Assembly (NCBI GenBank): GCA_017623335.1
Contig: JAGAPI010000192.1
Coordinates: 1 to 12,446 of the forward strand
Source: Prevotella sp.
Lineage (GTDB): Bacteria; Bacteroidota; Bacteroidia; Bacteroidales; Bacteroidaceae
Reading direction: 5' to 3'
DNA: 12,446 nt
This document shows positions 1 through 7,020 of the stretch, in pieces. Position numbers and translations under genes: made by a program. The number at the start of each line of letters is the position of its first letter. The first letter of the stretch is position 1. The notes beneath the pieces are model-generated. The model saw only the letters and a program-made list of their open reading frames with translations. It made no database searches and was not told the origin of the DNA.

Positions 1-1560
1 ACCTGTCACCTCATAGTCGGAGAACTCCTTGTTTTCCACAATCATAAACGAGTGCGGCTCCTTTATGAACTTCTTTCCCGCGGCTGTGACCTTCAGCAGT
101 CCGTAGTTCTCCACGTCCTTGCGCAGATAGCCCGAGAGCAGCGCCTGCCTTATGAGCGGCTTCCAAACCTTCTCGTCGCTGTCCTCTCCCGCGCCGAAGT
201 CCTCCAGCTTGTGATGCTTGTGCGCCACCACCTCGTCGGTGTCTCTGCCGCATATAAAGTCTATTACATAGTCCTCGCGGAAATTCTCCTTGATGGCGAG
301 TATGGCTGTTAGCGCTATCACCAGTTCCTTGCCTGCCTCTATTTTCTTTGCCGGGTGCAGGCAGTTGTCACAGTTGCCGCAGTTGTCTTGCTCATAATCC
401 TCTCCAAAGTAATGGAGCAGCATCTTGCGGCGGCACACGCTCGACTCGGCATACGCGGCGGTCTCTGCCAGCAGCTGCCTGCCTATGTCCTGCTCAGCCA
501 CAGGCTTGCCCTCCATAAACTTGTCCAGCTTCTCCAGGTCCTTGTACGAATAGAACGTCAGGCACACTCCCTCGCCGCCGTCCCTGCCGGCGCGCCCCGT
601 CTCCTGATAATATCCCTCAAGGCTCTTGGGTATGTCGTAGTGTATCACAAACCTCACGTCGGGTTTGTCGATACCCATTCCGAATGCTATGGTGGCAACA
701 ATCACCTGTATGTCCTCCATCAGAAACTGGTCCTGCGTCTCCGACCGCTTCTGGCTCTCCAGCCCCGCATGATATGGCGCCGCCTTTATGTTGTTAGCCA
801 CGAGCACCGCCGCCAGCTCCTCCACCTTCTTGCGCGACAGGCAGTACACAATGCCGCTCTTTCCCGGGTGCTGCTTTATGAACTTCGTGATGTCGAGGTC
901 CACATCCTTTGTCTTGGGGCGCACTTCGTAGTAAAGGTTGGGGCGGTTGAACGAGCTTTTAAACTGCACTGCATCCATGATTCCGAGCGACTTCATTATG
1001 TCCGTCCTCACCTTGTCGGTGGCTGTGGCAGTAAGCGCTATCACCGGTGCCTCGCAGATGCGGCTAAGCGTAGGCCTTATGTTGCGGTACTCCGGGCGGA
1101 AGTCGTGCCCCCACTCCGATATGCAGTGCGCCTCGTCGATTGCTACAAACGACACCTTCACCGAGCGCAGGAACTTCACGTTCTCCTCCTTTGTAAGCGA
1201 CTCGGGTGCCATATACAACAGCTTGGTCAATCCAGAGCGTATGTCCGCCTTCACCTGATCGATGGCGGTTTTGTTGAGCGATGAGTTCAGACAGTGGGCG
1301 GTGCCATGCTCCGCCATGCTCGTTATCACGTCCACCTGATTCTTCATCAGTGCTATGAGCGGCGATATGACAATTGCCACACCGTCCATGAGCAGCGACG
1401 GCAACTGATAGCACAGGCTCTTTCCGCCTCCTGTGGGCATGAGCACAAACACGTTGTGTCCTTCCATGAGGTTGCGTATTATAGCCTCCTGGTCGCCCTT
1501 GAACTTATCAAATCCAAAATATTTCTTTAACGCTTCTGTAAGATTGATGTTTTCTGTCAT
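1..1560 (-). CDS. recQ: ATP-dependent DNA helicase RecQ (partial, C-terminus beyond left edge)
   Basis: RecQ is a superfamily 2 3'-5' DNA helicase acting in recombination and fork repair. The frame is open without a stop for 520 codons from the ATG at 1560 down to base 1, so the 3' end lies outside the window. Visible motifs are Walker A TGGGKS (residues 43-48), the DEAH box (142-145) within DEAHCISEWGHDFRP, motif V/VI residues ending in QETGRAGRDG, and the RecQ zinc-binding cysteines C376, C394, C397 and C400. The region after them matches a winged-helix RQC domain. An HRDC domain, if present, would be in the missing part. The gene starts 18 bases after the clpX stop with no promoter box between them, so it is probably the last gene of a clpP-clpX-recQ operon. 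Identification is firm from the motifs. Confidence 0.96.
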   Translation of the reverse strand, partial: MTENINLTEALKKYFGFDKFKGDQEAIIRNLMEGHNVFVLMPTGGGKSLCYQLPSLLMDGVAIVISPLIALMKNQVDVITSMAEHGTAHCLNSSLNKTAIDQVKADIRSGLTKLLYMAPESLTKEENVKFLRSVKVSFVAIDEAHCISEWGHDFRPEYRNIRPTLSRICEAPVIALTATATDKVRTDIMKSLGIMDAVQFKSSFNRPNLYYEVRPKTKDVDLDITKFIKQHPGKSGIVYCLSRKKVEELAAVLVANNIKAAPYHAGLESQKRSETQDQFLMEDIQVIVATIAFGMGIDKPDVRFVIHYDIPKSLEGYYQETGRAGRDGGEGVCLTFYSYKDLEKLDKFMEGKPVAEQDIGRQLLAETAAYAESSVCRRKMLLHYFGEDYEQDNCGNCDNCLHPAKKIEAGKELVIALTAILAIKENFREDYVIDFICGRDTDEVVAHKHHKLEDFGAGEDSDEKVWKPLIRQALLSGYLRKDVENYGLLKVTAAGKKFIKEPHSFMIVENKEFSDYEVTG

Positions 1561-1578
1561 ATATTATTAGTTTCCCCC

Positions 1579-2811
1579 TTAACTTTTAAAATGCGTTTTA
1601 TTCAACTGGCTCTGCACATAGTCCCTGTCGATGGTTATCGACTTCCTGCGGCTTCCCGGAGCCTCAAACATGGTGTCGGTCATCACGCTCTCCACTATTG
1701 AGCGCAGTCCGCGCGCGCCGAGCTTATACTCCACTGCCGTGTCGACAATCAGACTCAGGGCATCGTCGGTGAAGGTGAGCTCTATGCCGTCCATCTCAAA
1801 CAGCTTGACATACTGCTTCACAATCGAGTTCTTTGGCTCGCGCAATATTCTCGACAGCGCCTCCTTGTCGAGCGGATTGAGATAAGTGAGCACGGGCAGA
1901 CGACCGATGATTTCCGGAATCAGTCCAAACGACTTCAGGTCCTGCGGCAGCACATACTGCATCATGTCCTTGGTGTCAATCTTCGCCGTGTTCTGCACCG
2001 AGTTGTATCCCACCGTGTGTGTGTTCATTCTCTGCGCTATCTTTCGCTCTATGCCGTCGAATGCTCCTCCGCATATAAACAGTATGTTGCTTGTGTCCAC
2101 GTGGATGTAGTCCTGGTCGGGGTGCTTGCGCCCTCCCTTCGGCGGCACGTTCACCATTGTTCCCTCCAGCAGTTTGAGCAGTCCCTGCTGCACTCCCTCT
2201 CCGCTCACGTCGCGGGTGATGCTGGGGTTGTCGCTCTTGCGTGCAATCTTGTCAATCTCGTCGATGAATACGATGCCGCGCTGCGCCGCCTCCACGTCGT
2301 AGTCGGCTACCTGAAGTAGCCGTGACAGTATGCTCTCCACATCCTCGCCCACATATCCCGCCTCGGTGAACACCGTTGCGTCTACGATGGTGAATGGCAC
2401 ATCGAGCAGCTTGGCAATGGTGCGCGCCATGAGAGTCTTTCCCGTTCCGGTGCTTCCCACCATCACTATGTTGCTCTTCTCTATCTCCACTCCGTTGTCG
2501 TCCTGTGGCTGGTTCAACCGCTTGTAGTGATTGTACACTGCCACCGAGAGATAGCGCTTCGCCTCGTCCTGCCCTATGATATACTGGTCGAGATATTCCT
2601 TTATCTTCTTAGGCTTGGGCACGTCCTTCATGGGTTTCTTCCCTGTCTTCTTCGACTTAGCTCCCTGCTGCTGTCCCGACATCATCCCCGCTGCCTCCAC
2701 AATGCCGTAAGCCTGCACTATGCAGTTGTTGCAGATATTGCCGTTGATTCCCGAGACGAGCATTTCCACCTCATGTTCGTTTCTTCCGCAGAAATTACAT
2801 TTCTTCAACAT
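1579..2811 (-). CDS. clpX: ATP-dependent Clp protease ATP-binding subunit ClpX
   Basis: ClpX is the hexameric AAA+ unfoldase that feeds substrates to ClpP. The 410-aa product is slightly shorter than E. coli ClpX (about 424). It shows the N-terminal zinc-binding domain (C5, C8, C27, C30), Walker A GSTGTGKT (119-126), the pore-1 loop GYVG (152-155), Walker B VFIDEID (181-187), the RKH loop (228-230) and a sensor-2 GARGLRS stretch near the C-terminus. At the position of the ClpP-docking IGF loop it reads VGY (about 267-269), so the usual Phe/Leu is replaced by Tyr. The start ATG begins the canonical zinc domain. It lies 50 bases after the clpP stop, with no TAnnTTTG box in the gap, so it is probably co-transcribed with clpP. 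Confidence 0.98.
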   Translation of the reverse strand: MLKKCNFCGRNEHEVEMLVSGINGNICNNCIVQAYGIVEAAGMMSGQQQGAKSKKTGKKPMKDVPKPKKIKEYLDQYIIGQDEAKRYLSVAVYNHYKRLNQPQDDNGVEIEKSNIVMVGSTGTGKTLMARTIAKLLDVPFTIVDATVFTEAGYVGEDVESILSRLLQVADYDVEAAQRGIVFIDEIDKIARKSDNPSITRDVSGEGVQQGLLKLLEGTMVNVPPKGGRKHPDQDYIHVDTSNILFICGGAFDGIERKIAQRMNTHTVGYNSVQNTAKIDTKDMMQYVLPQDLKSFGLIPEIIGRLPVLTYLNPLDKEALSRILREPKNSIVKQYVKLFEMDGIELTFTDDALSLIVDTAVEYKLGARGLRSIVESVMTDTMFEAPGSRRKSITIDRDYVQSQLNKTHFKS

Positions 2812-2861
2812 TTCCCTGTCTTTCTTCTCTTATTATCGCTTTATTATCCCTTCGGCACGTT

Positions 2862-3527
2862 TTACTTTCTCTTCAGCACATTGTCAATCATGCCATATTC
2901 CTTTGCTTCGTCGGCTGTCATCCAGTAGTCGCGGTCGCTGTCTGCCCACACCTTGTCGAACTCGGTGTGCGAGTGGTCGGCGATGATGGTGTAGAGCTCC
3001 TTCTTGAGCTTCTGTATCTCGCGCGCCGTAATCTCTATGTCCGATGCCTGTCCCTGCGCGCCTCCCATTGGCTGGTGAATCATCACGCGGCTGTGGGTGA
3101 GCGCCGAACGCTTTCCCTCCGCGCCGCTTACCAGCAGCACGGCTGCCATCGACGCCGCCATGCCCGTGCATATCGTAGCCACGTCGCTTGTGATAAACTG
3201 CATGGTGTCGTAGATGCCCAGTCCGGCATACACGCTTCCGCCCGGCGAGTTGATGTATATCGATATGTCCTTTCCGGGGTCGGTGCTGTCAAGATATAGC
3301 AGCTGCGCCTGCAGGGTGTTTGCGGTATAGTCGTCGATCTGCGTGCCGAGGAAAATAATGCGGTCCATCATCAGGCGCGAGAACACGTCCATCTGCGTTA
3401 CGTTGAGCTGTCGCTCCTCCAGTATGTACGGGTTGAGGTATTGTGCCTGCGAGGTTATTACGTCGTCGAGCACCATACCGTTCATGCCCAGGTGCTTAGT
3501 GGCGAATTTTCTAAAATCGTTCTGCAT
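2862..3527 (-). CDS. clpP: ATP-dependent Clp protease proteolytic subunit ClpP
   Basis: ClpP is the serine peptidase that forms the double-heptamer chamber of ClpXP. The product from the ATG at 3527 has 221 aa. The catalytic triad is visible as S126 (GMAAS), H151 (MIHQPMGG) and D200 (DRDYWM), with spacings of 25 and 49 residues, identical to those of E. coli ClpP. The frame is open upstream to 3605. The ATG at 3527 is chosen because the protein then starts MQNDFRKFAT with a normal-length propeptide, and because the extra codons would begin at or before the predicted transcription start downstream of the box at 3603-3610. clpX follows after 50 bases. Confidence 0.97.
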   Translation of the reverse strand: MQNDFRKFATKHLGMNGMVLDDVITSQAQYLNPYILEERQLNVTQMDVFSRLMMDRIIFLGTQIDDYTANTLQAQLLYLDSTDPGKDISIYINSPGGSVYAGLGIYDTMQFITSDVATICTGMAASMAAVLLVSGAEGKRSALTHSRVMIHQPMGGAQGQASDIEITAREIQKLKKELYTIIADHSHTEFDKVWADSDRDYWMTADEAKEYGMIDNVLKRK

Positions 3528-3569
3528 ATATGTTATTGTTTTTATTGTTATTTTTAGATGAAAAAAGGA

Positions 3570-3634
3570 GGAGGTTACCGACCCTTTTTCGCGTTTTCTC
3601 AACAAAATTACAAAAAAAGTCGGTAACCTCCAAA
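3570..3634 (-). promoter_or_regulatory. clpP promoter framed by a 13-bp inverted repeat
   Basis: On the minus strand a TTTG (-33 type, 3631-3634) and a TAATTTTG (-7 type, 3603-3610) are 20 bp apart, a good match to the Bacteroidetes primary sigma factor promoter. A perfect 13-bp inverted repeat flanks the -7 box: GTCGGTAACCTCC at 3619-3631 and GGAGGTTACCGAC at 3570-3582, separated by 36 bases. One arm sits in the promoter spacer and the other in the early transcript. This could be a two-site operator. In read-through transcripts from tig it could form a stem. It does not resemble CIRCE. Confidence 0.7.
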
Positions 3635-3687
3635 TATTTATGAGGTTTTTTCAAAAAAAAACGTATTTTTATGCCGTTATGCCCCTG

Positions 3688-5055
3688 TTAAGCCTCCATG
3701 AGCTTGTTGAACTCGTCCAAAGTGATGGTCTTCTTGTTGAGCTTCACGGTAGCCTTGAGAGCCTCCATGAGCTTCTGGTCAACGGCGCGGTCAACGAGCA
3801 TGTCTATGTTCTTGCGCTCCTTGAGCATGTCGGCAGCATACTTGTCGAGATACTCCTCTGGCACGTTGGTCATTCCATACTGTGCAAACTGTGCTCTTGC
3901 CATTGCCTTTGCCACGTTCTTCACGTCGGCATCCTCAATCTTTATCTCCCTTGCCTCCACGAGCTGGTTCTTGATGAGACTCCACTTCAGCTCCTTCAGG
4001 CTCATGTCGAAGTTGTCCTCGATAAACTTCTCGTCCTTGTCCTTGTTGTTGTTGCGCATGATACGCTTCAGCAGTTCCTCGGGGAATGTCAGCTCACCGA
4101 CCTTCTCCTCCACATACTTGCGTACGTTCTTCATAAAGAGGAAGTCGCAGTTCGGGGTGAGCTGCAGCTTGATGCCCTCGGCAATCTTTGCGCGGAAGTC
4201 TGCCTCGTCCTTCACCACGTCCTTGCCCATCACGTTGTCGAAGAGCTCCTGGTTGATGTCAGCTTTGGCGTGACGTGATATCTCAGTCACCTGATATGTA
4301 AAGTCGCTGTTCATCTCAGCCACCTTGTCCTTCTCAATCTTCAGCAGGCTTGCCACCTCGGCGTCGTTGCCCTCGTAAGCCTTCTTAGGATTGAAGGTGA
4401 TGATCGATCCCACCTTTGTGCCCTCGAAGAGAGCCTTCTGCTCCTCCACCTTGATAAACTGCGGCATGAGCACAGCGCCCTCCACCACGATGCCGCCTTC
4501 CTTGGTGTTGCCCTCGGCGTCGAGCTCGCGCAGGTCGCCCTTGAGCATGTCGCGTGTCTCAGGGTTGTACTCCTGTACGGTTGTGTCCTGATGGCCCAGC
4601 TGTGTGCGGAACATCTCCACCTGCTCGTCCACCATTGCGTCGTCAACTGTAATCTCGCTGTATTCAATCTCGTCCTTGTCTGTAAGCTCAGCCTTGAACT
4701 CCGGAGCCACGGCAATGTCGAATATGAAAGTGTATGGACCGTCGGTCTTCTCAATCTCCACCGGCACCTGGTTGGCGTTTGGCAGCGGCTCGCCGAGCAT
4801 TGCTATCTTGTTCTCGCGTACATATTCATATAGCTTGTCGCCAAGGAGCTTGTTCACTGCGTCCATCTTTGCCTGTGTGCCATACATACGCTTAATCATG
4901 CCCATTGGCACCTGACCGGGACGGAATCCCGGCATGTTAGCCTTCTTGCGGAAATCCTTCAGCTGCTTCTCCACGTCGGCAGCATAGTCTTCCTTCTCAA
5001 TGGTGATGGTCATCACGCCATTCACCTTGTCATTTGCCTCGAATGAAATATTCAT
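3688..5055 (-). CDS. tig: Trigger factor (ribosome-associated chaperone)
   Basis: Trigger factor binds near the ribosomal exit tunnel and shields nascent chains. The product has 455 aa, somewhat longer than E. coli TF (432). The ribosome-binding signature GFRPGQVP is at residues 43-50 of an N-terminal domain that begins MNISFEANDK. A central region corresponds to the PPIase domain, though it diverges from the FKBP consensus as is usual in Bacteroidetes, and a long helical, charged C-terminal region follows. The gene has its own promoter box (5104-5111) and lies about 160 bases upstream of clpP, so the chaperone and protease genes are adjacent as in many bacteria. I see no convincing intrinsic terminator between tig and clpP. 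Confidence 0.95.
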   Translation of the reverse strand: MNISFEANDKVNGVMTITIEKEDYAADVEKQLKDFRKKANMPGFRPGQVPMGMIKRMYGTQAKMDAVNKLLGDKLYEYVRENKIAMLGEPLPNANQVPVEIEKTDGPYTFIFDIAVAPEFKAELTDKDEIEYSEITVDDAMVDEQVEMFRTQLGHQDTTVQEYNPETRDMLKGDLRELDAEGNTKEGGIVVEGAVLMPQFIKVEEQKALFEGTKVGSIITFNPKKAYEGNDAEVASLLKIEKDKVAEMNSDFTYQVTEISRHAKADINQELFDNVMGKDVVKDEADFRAKIAEGIKLQLTPNCDFLFMKNVRKYVEEKVGELTFPEELLKRIMRNNNKDKDEKFIEDNFDMSLKELKWSLIKNQLVEAREIKIEDADVKNVAKAMARAQFAQYGMTNVPEEYLDKYAADMLKERKNIDMLVDRAVDQKLMEALKATVKLNKKTITLDEFNKLMEA

Positions 5056-5099
5056 TTTCTTATTTTTGCTGTTATTTTTTAATTAATTTGCGATATTGG

Positions 5100-5117
5100 G
5101 GTGCAAAATTACACATA
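5100..5117 (-). promoter_or_regulatory. tig: tig promoter (-7 box in an 18-bp motif shared with lptB)
   Basis: The minus strand carries TAATTTTG at 5104-5111, a match to the Bacteroidetes -7 box, about 50 bases upstream of the tig ATG. It lies within an 18-base word (plus strand GGTGCAAAATTACACATA) that is identical in the lptB promoter at 6039-6056. No clear TTTG was found at the -33 position. Confidence 0.6.
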
Positions 5118-5158
5118 AACAATGTAAAAAAAGCACATTTTGTTTTTTTTAACGTTTT

Positions 5159-6016
5159 TCAGCCCTCTTCCTCTGCCTCTTTTGCCATTCTCTCAGCCTT
5201 GAGTGTCTGGAAATCTTTCTGTCTCAGCACAAACGAGTTTGTAAGATATTTCTCTCTCACCACCTTGTTGGCAGCCAGCTCCTCGGGGTTGCCGTGGAAC
5301 AGTATTCGTCCCTCGAACAGCAGATATGCGCGGTCGGTGATGCAGAGCGTGTCCTCCACGTTGTGGTCGGTGATGAGGATGCCGATGTTGCGGTACTTCA
5401 GCTCCCACACTATCTGCTGAATGTCCTCCACGGCAATAGGGTCAACGCCCGCGAAGGGCTCGTCGAGCATTATGAACTTGGGGTTGATGGCGAGACAGCG
5501 CGCTATCTCCGTGCGGCGGCGCTCGCCTCCCGAGAGCTGGTCGCCCTTATTCTTGCGCACCTTGCCCAGGCGGAACTCCTTTATCAGGCTCTCCATCTTC
5601 TCCAGGCGGTAGTCGCGCGCCTTGCCCTCATATCCCTCGGGCTTGTCGCACATCTCCAGCACGCTCATCAGGTTGTCCTCCACGCTCATCTTGCGGAACA
5701 CGCTCGCCTCCTGTGCCAGATAGCCTATGCCGGCACGTGCGCGCTTATACACGGGATACTCGGTGATGTCGAGGTCGTCGAGGAAAATCTTGCCGCCATT
5801 GGGCACTATCAGTCCCGTGGTCATATAAAACGACGTGGTCTTGCCGGCACCGTTGGGTCCCAGCAGTCCCACTATCTCGCCCTGCCTCACGTGTATCGAC
5901 ACGTCGTTCACCACCGTGCGCTTGCCGTAGCGCTTCACGAGGTGCTCCGTGCGCAGCTCGCTGTGCACCGGCTCCGGCTGTATTTCCGTGCCGATTGCTT
6001 CCAAATTGTCAGTCAT
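5159..6016 (-). CDS. lptB: LPS export ABC transporter ATP-binding protein LptB
   Basis: LptB is the cytoplasmic ATPase of the LptB2FG complex that extracts lipopolysaccharide from the inner membrane for transport to the outer membrane. The 285-aa product shows Walker A GPNGAGKT (53-60), the Q-loop Q102 in YLAQEASVF, the LptB-type signature LSGGERRR (161-168), Walker B FIMLDEP (181-187) and H-loop H218. The arrangement [14 protein letters not shown] after Walker B is typical of LptB. It carries about 20 extra residues at the N-terminus and a charged tail of about 20 residues at the C-terminus beyond the usual 240-aa core. It has its own promoter box at 6043-6050 and precedes tig by about 100 bases. 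The other lpt genes are not in the window. Confidence 0.93.
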   Translation of the reverse strand: MTDNLEAIGTEIQPEPVHSELRTEHLVKRYGKRTVVNDVSIHVRQGEIVGLLGPNGAGKTTSFYMTTGLIVPNGGKIFLDDLDITEYPVYKRARAGIGYLAQEASVFRKMSVEDNLMSVLEMCDKPEGYEGKARDYRLEKMESLIKEFRLGKVRKNKGDQLSGGERRRTEIARCLAINPKFIMLDEPFAGVDPIAVEDIQQIVWELKYRNIGILITDHNVEDTLCITDRAYLLFEGRILFHGNPEELAANKVVREKYLTNSFVLRQKDFQTLKAERMAKEAEEEG

Positions 6017-6038
6017 TGCTCACATTATTCTTTTTCAA

Positions 6039-6056
6039 GGTGCAAAATTACACATA
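6039..6056 (-). promoter_or_regulatory. lptB: lptB promoter (-7 box)
   Basis: TAATTTTG on the minus strand (6043-6050) lies 26 bases upstream of the lptB ATG, inside the same 18-base word found at the tig promoter. This leaves a short leader of about 20 bases. No strong -33 TTTG is seen. Confidence 0.6.
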
Positions 6057-6120
6057 TTTATGGAGAATCACGAACTTTTTTCTTTTTTTTAGCAAAAAAG
6101 GTGAAAGGGGGTAGAATAGC

Positions 6121-6432
6121 CTATAGCGTGATGCTTCCGACACCAGCCACACTTAATTTCGCATTCAGCCCCATAGCCTTGAATACACGGGCAACCGTGG
6201 ACAGTGTCAGATTCCTGCCATTCTCAATCTTCGACACCTGAGCACGCTGCACTCCTATGCGCTCCGCAAGTTCCTGCTGCGTCATATTCTGTGCTTTCCT
6301 CGCCTGCCTGATAGCCTCTCCCACAAGGAAAGAATGAAGCTCTGCCTCATACTTGTCTCTTTCTGCCGTACCGACCTTGCCGATGTGCTTATCCTTTATT
6401 TCGTCAAGGGTATAAAACGTCATATCTTCCAT
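6121..6432 (-). CDS. Xre-family antitoxin of a HigBA/RelBE-type system
   Basis: This 103-aa protein has a C-terminal Xre/Cro-type helix-turn-helix (about residues 41-90), with the core TQQELAERIG followed by VQRAQVSKIENGR. The N-terminal 40 residues are charged and probably contact the toxin. It starts 3 bases after the stop of the toxin gene, the toxin-first order typical of higBA. Besides neutralising the toxin it should repress the operon, probably at the palindrome 6818-6835. A second ATG at 6423 is an equally possible start. The family assignment is firm; the exact subfamily is not. Confidence 0.88.
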   Translation of the reverse strand: MEDMTFYTLDEIKDKHIGKVGTAERDKYEAELHSFLVGEAIRQARKAQNMTQQELAERIGVQRAQVSKIENGRNLTLSTVARVFKAMGLNAKLSVAGVGSITL

Positions 6433-6435
6433 ATC

Positions 6436-6783
6436 CTATTTTTTCTTATCAAAATAAATTCTTCTTATTGCCTCTGCCTTGGAAATCTCCTTCTGGGGTG
6501 TCTTCTGCATTTTCTTGATAAAGCCATGCGTGGCAATAACCAGAGTATCCTCATCTGTATCCCAGAACGCAAACAGCCGATATTGAATGCCCCGGTACAA
6601 AGTACGGAACTCCCAAATATCATTTGTGTCATCGAGTTTCTTGAAAAGGTCTTTGTCTATATGTCCGTTAGCAACCTTATCCACGTTGTAGATTATCTTA
6701 GCCTTCACGTCAGGGCGCAATGTGCACAGGAAAGCATCAGCCTCGCTGGACAAAATAACCTTAATTTTTCTCCTTGTTTCCAT
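6436..6783 (-). CDS. RelE/ParE-superfamily (HigB-like) toxin
   Basis: This 115-aa protein resembles the phage-derived Gp49/HigB-like branch of RelE toxins, which typically cleave mRNA at the ribosome. Recognisable features are the stretch FKKLDDTNDIWEFRTLYRG, then YRLFAFWD, then LVIATHGFIKK and the basic end KTPQKEISKAEAIRR. The frame is open to an earlier ATG at 6801. I prefer the ATG at 6783 because the -7 promoter box ends at 6803, which puts transcription initiation at or after the first ATG. The partner antitoxin follows after 3 bases. The pair sits between core genes and the accessory block, consistent with acquisition. Confidence 0.88.
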   Translation of the reverse strand: METRRKIKVILSSEADAFLCTLRPDVKAKIIYNVDKVANGHIDKDLFKKLDDTNDIWEFRTLYRGIQYRLFAFWDTDEDTLVIATHGFIKKMQKTPQKEISKAEAIRRIYFDKKK

Positions 6784-6802
6784 GAAACAGTTGTTTTGCA
6801 TG

Positions 6803-6835
6803 CAAAATTAAGCAATATGTTCCATAATTGGAACA
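6803..6835 (-). promoter_or_regulatory. Toxin-antitoxin promoter with operator-like palindrome
   Basis: The minus strand carries the -7 box TAATTTTG at 6803-6810. Just upstream, at 6818-6835, is an 18-bp inverted repeat, TGTTCCA-TAAT-TGGAACA, with perfect 7-bp arms. It occupies the space between the -7 box and a weak TTG at 6834-6836. This is a fitting place for repression by the Xre antitoxin; the link to the antitoxin is inferred. Confidence 0.65.
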
Positions 6836-6876
6836 ATATCGCCGCAAATTTATGTTTTTTTAGTATCTTTACACCG

Positions 6877-6902
6877 AAAATCTGTGGCATGCCACAGATT
6901 TT
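6877..6902. repeat. 26-bp perfect palindrome
   Basis: Two 13-base arms, AAAATCTGTGGCA and TGCCACAGATTTT, meet with no spacer and form a perfect palindrome between the divergent toxin and nuclease genes. On the plus strand it ends in a run of five T, so it could act as a terminator, but no plus-strand gene precedes it. It may instead be a protein-binding site or a dispersed palindromic element. Confidence 0.75.
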
Positions 6903-6959
6903 TCGTAATAGGCAATTACTCCCGTCCGGCAAAAAAATATTAAAATTTTTATTTTATAT

Positions 6960-6990
6960 TTTGTTTTGTGCCCACTTATTTGTATCTTTG
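6960..6990 (+). promoter_or_regulatory. Promoter of the Rpn-like nuclease gene
   Basis: TTTG at 6960-6963 and TATCTTTG at 6983-6990 are 19 bp apart, matching the Bacteroidetes -33/-7 promoter. The box ends 30 bases before the ATG at 7021. Confidence 0.7.
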
Positions 6991-7020
6991 CAGACAAAAT
7001 AAATAATAAATTAAAACGAT

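Noticed and set aside
355..1284. Long plus-strand ORF of 309 codons
   Set aside because: It is the antisense shadow of recQ; the helicase motifs on the minus strand leave no doubt.
6061..6115. Possible terminator after the antitoxin gene
   Set aside because: Only T and A runs without a GC-rich stem.
5294..6241. Plus-strand ORF of 315 codons over lptB
   Set aside because: Antisense of lptB with leucine/histidine-rich composition and no recognisable domain.
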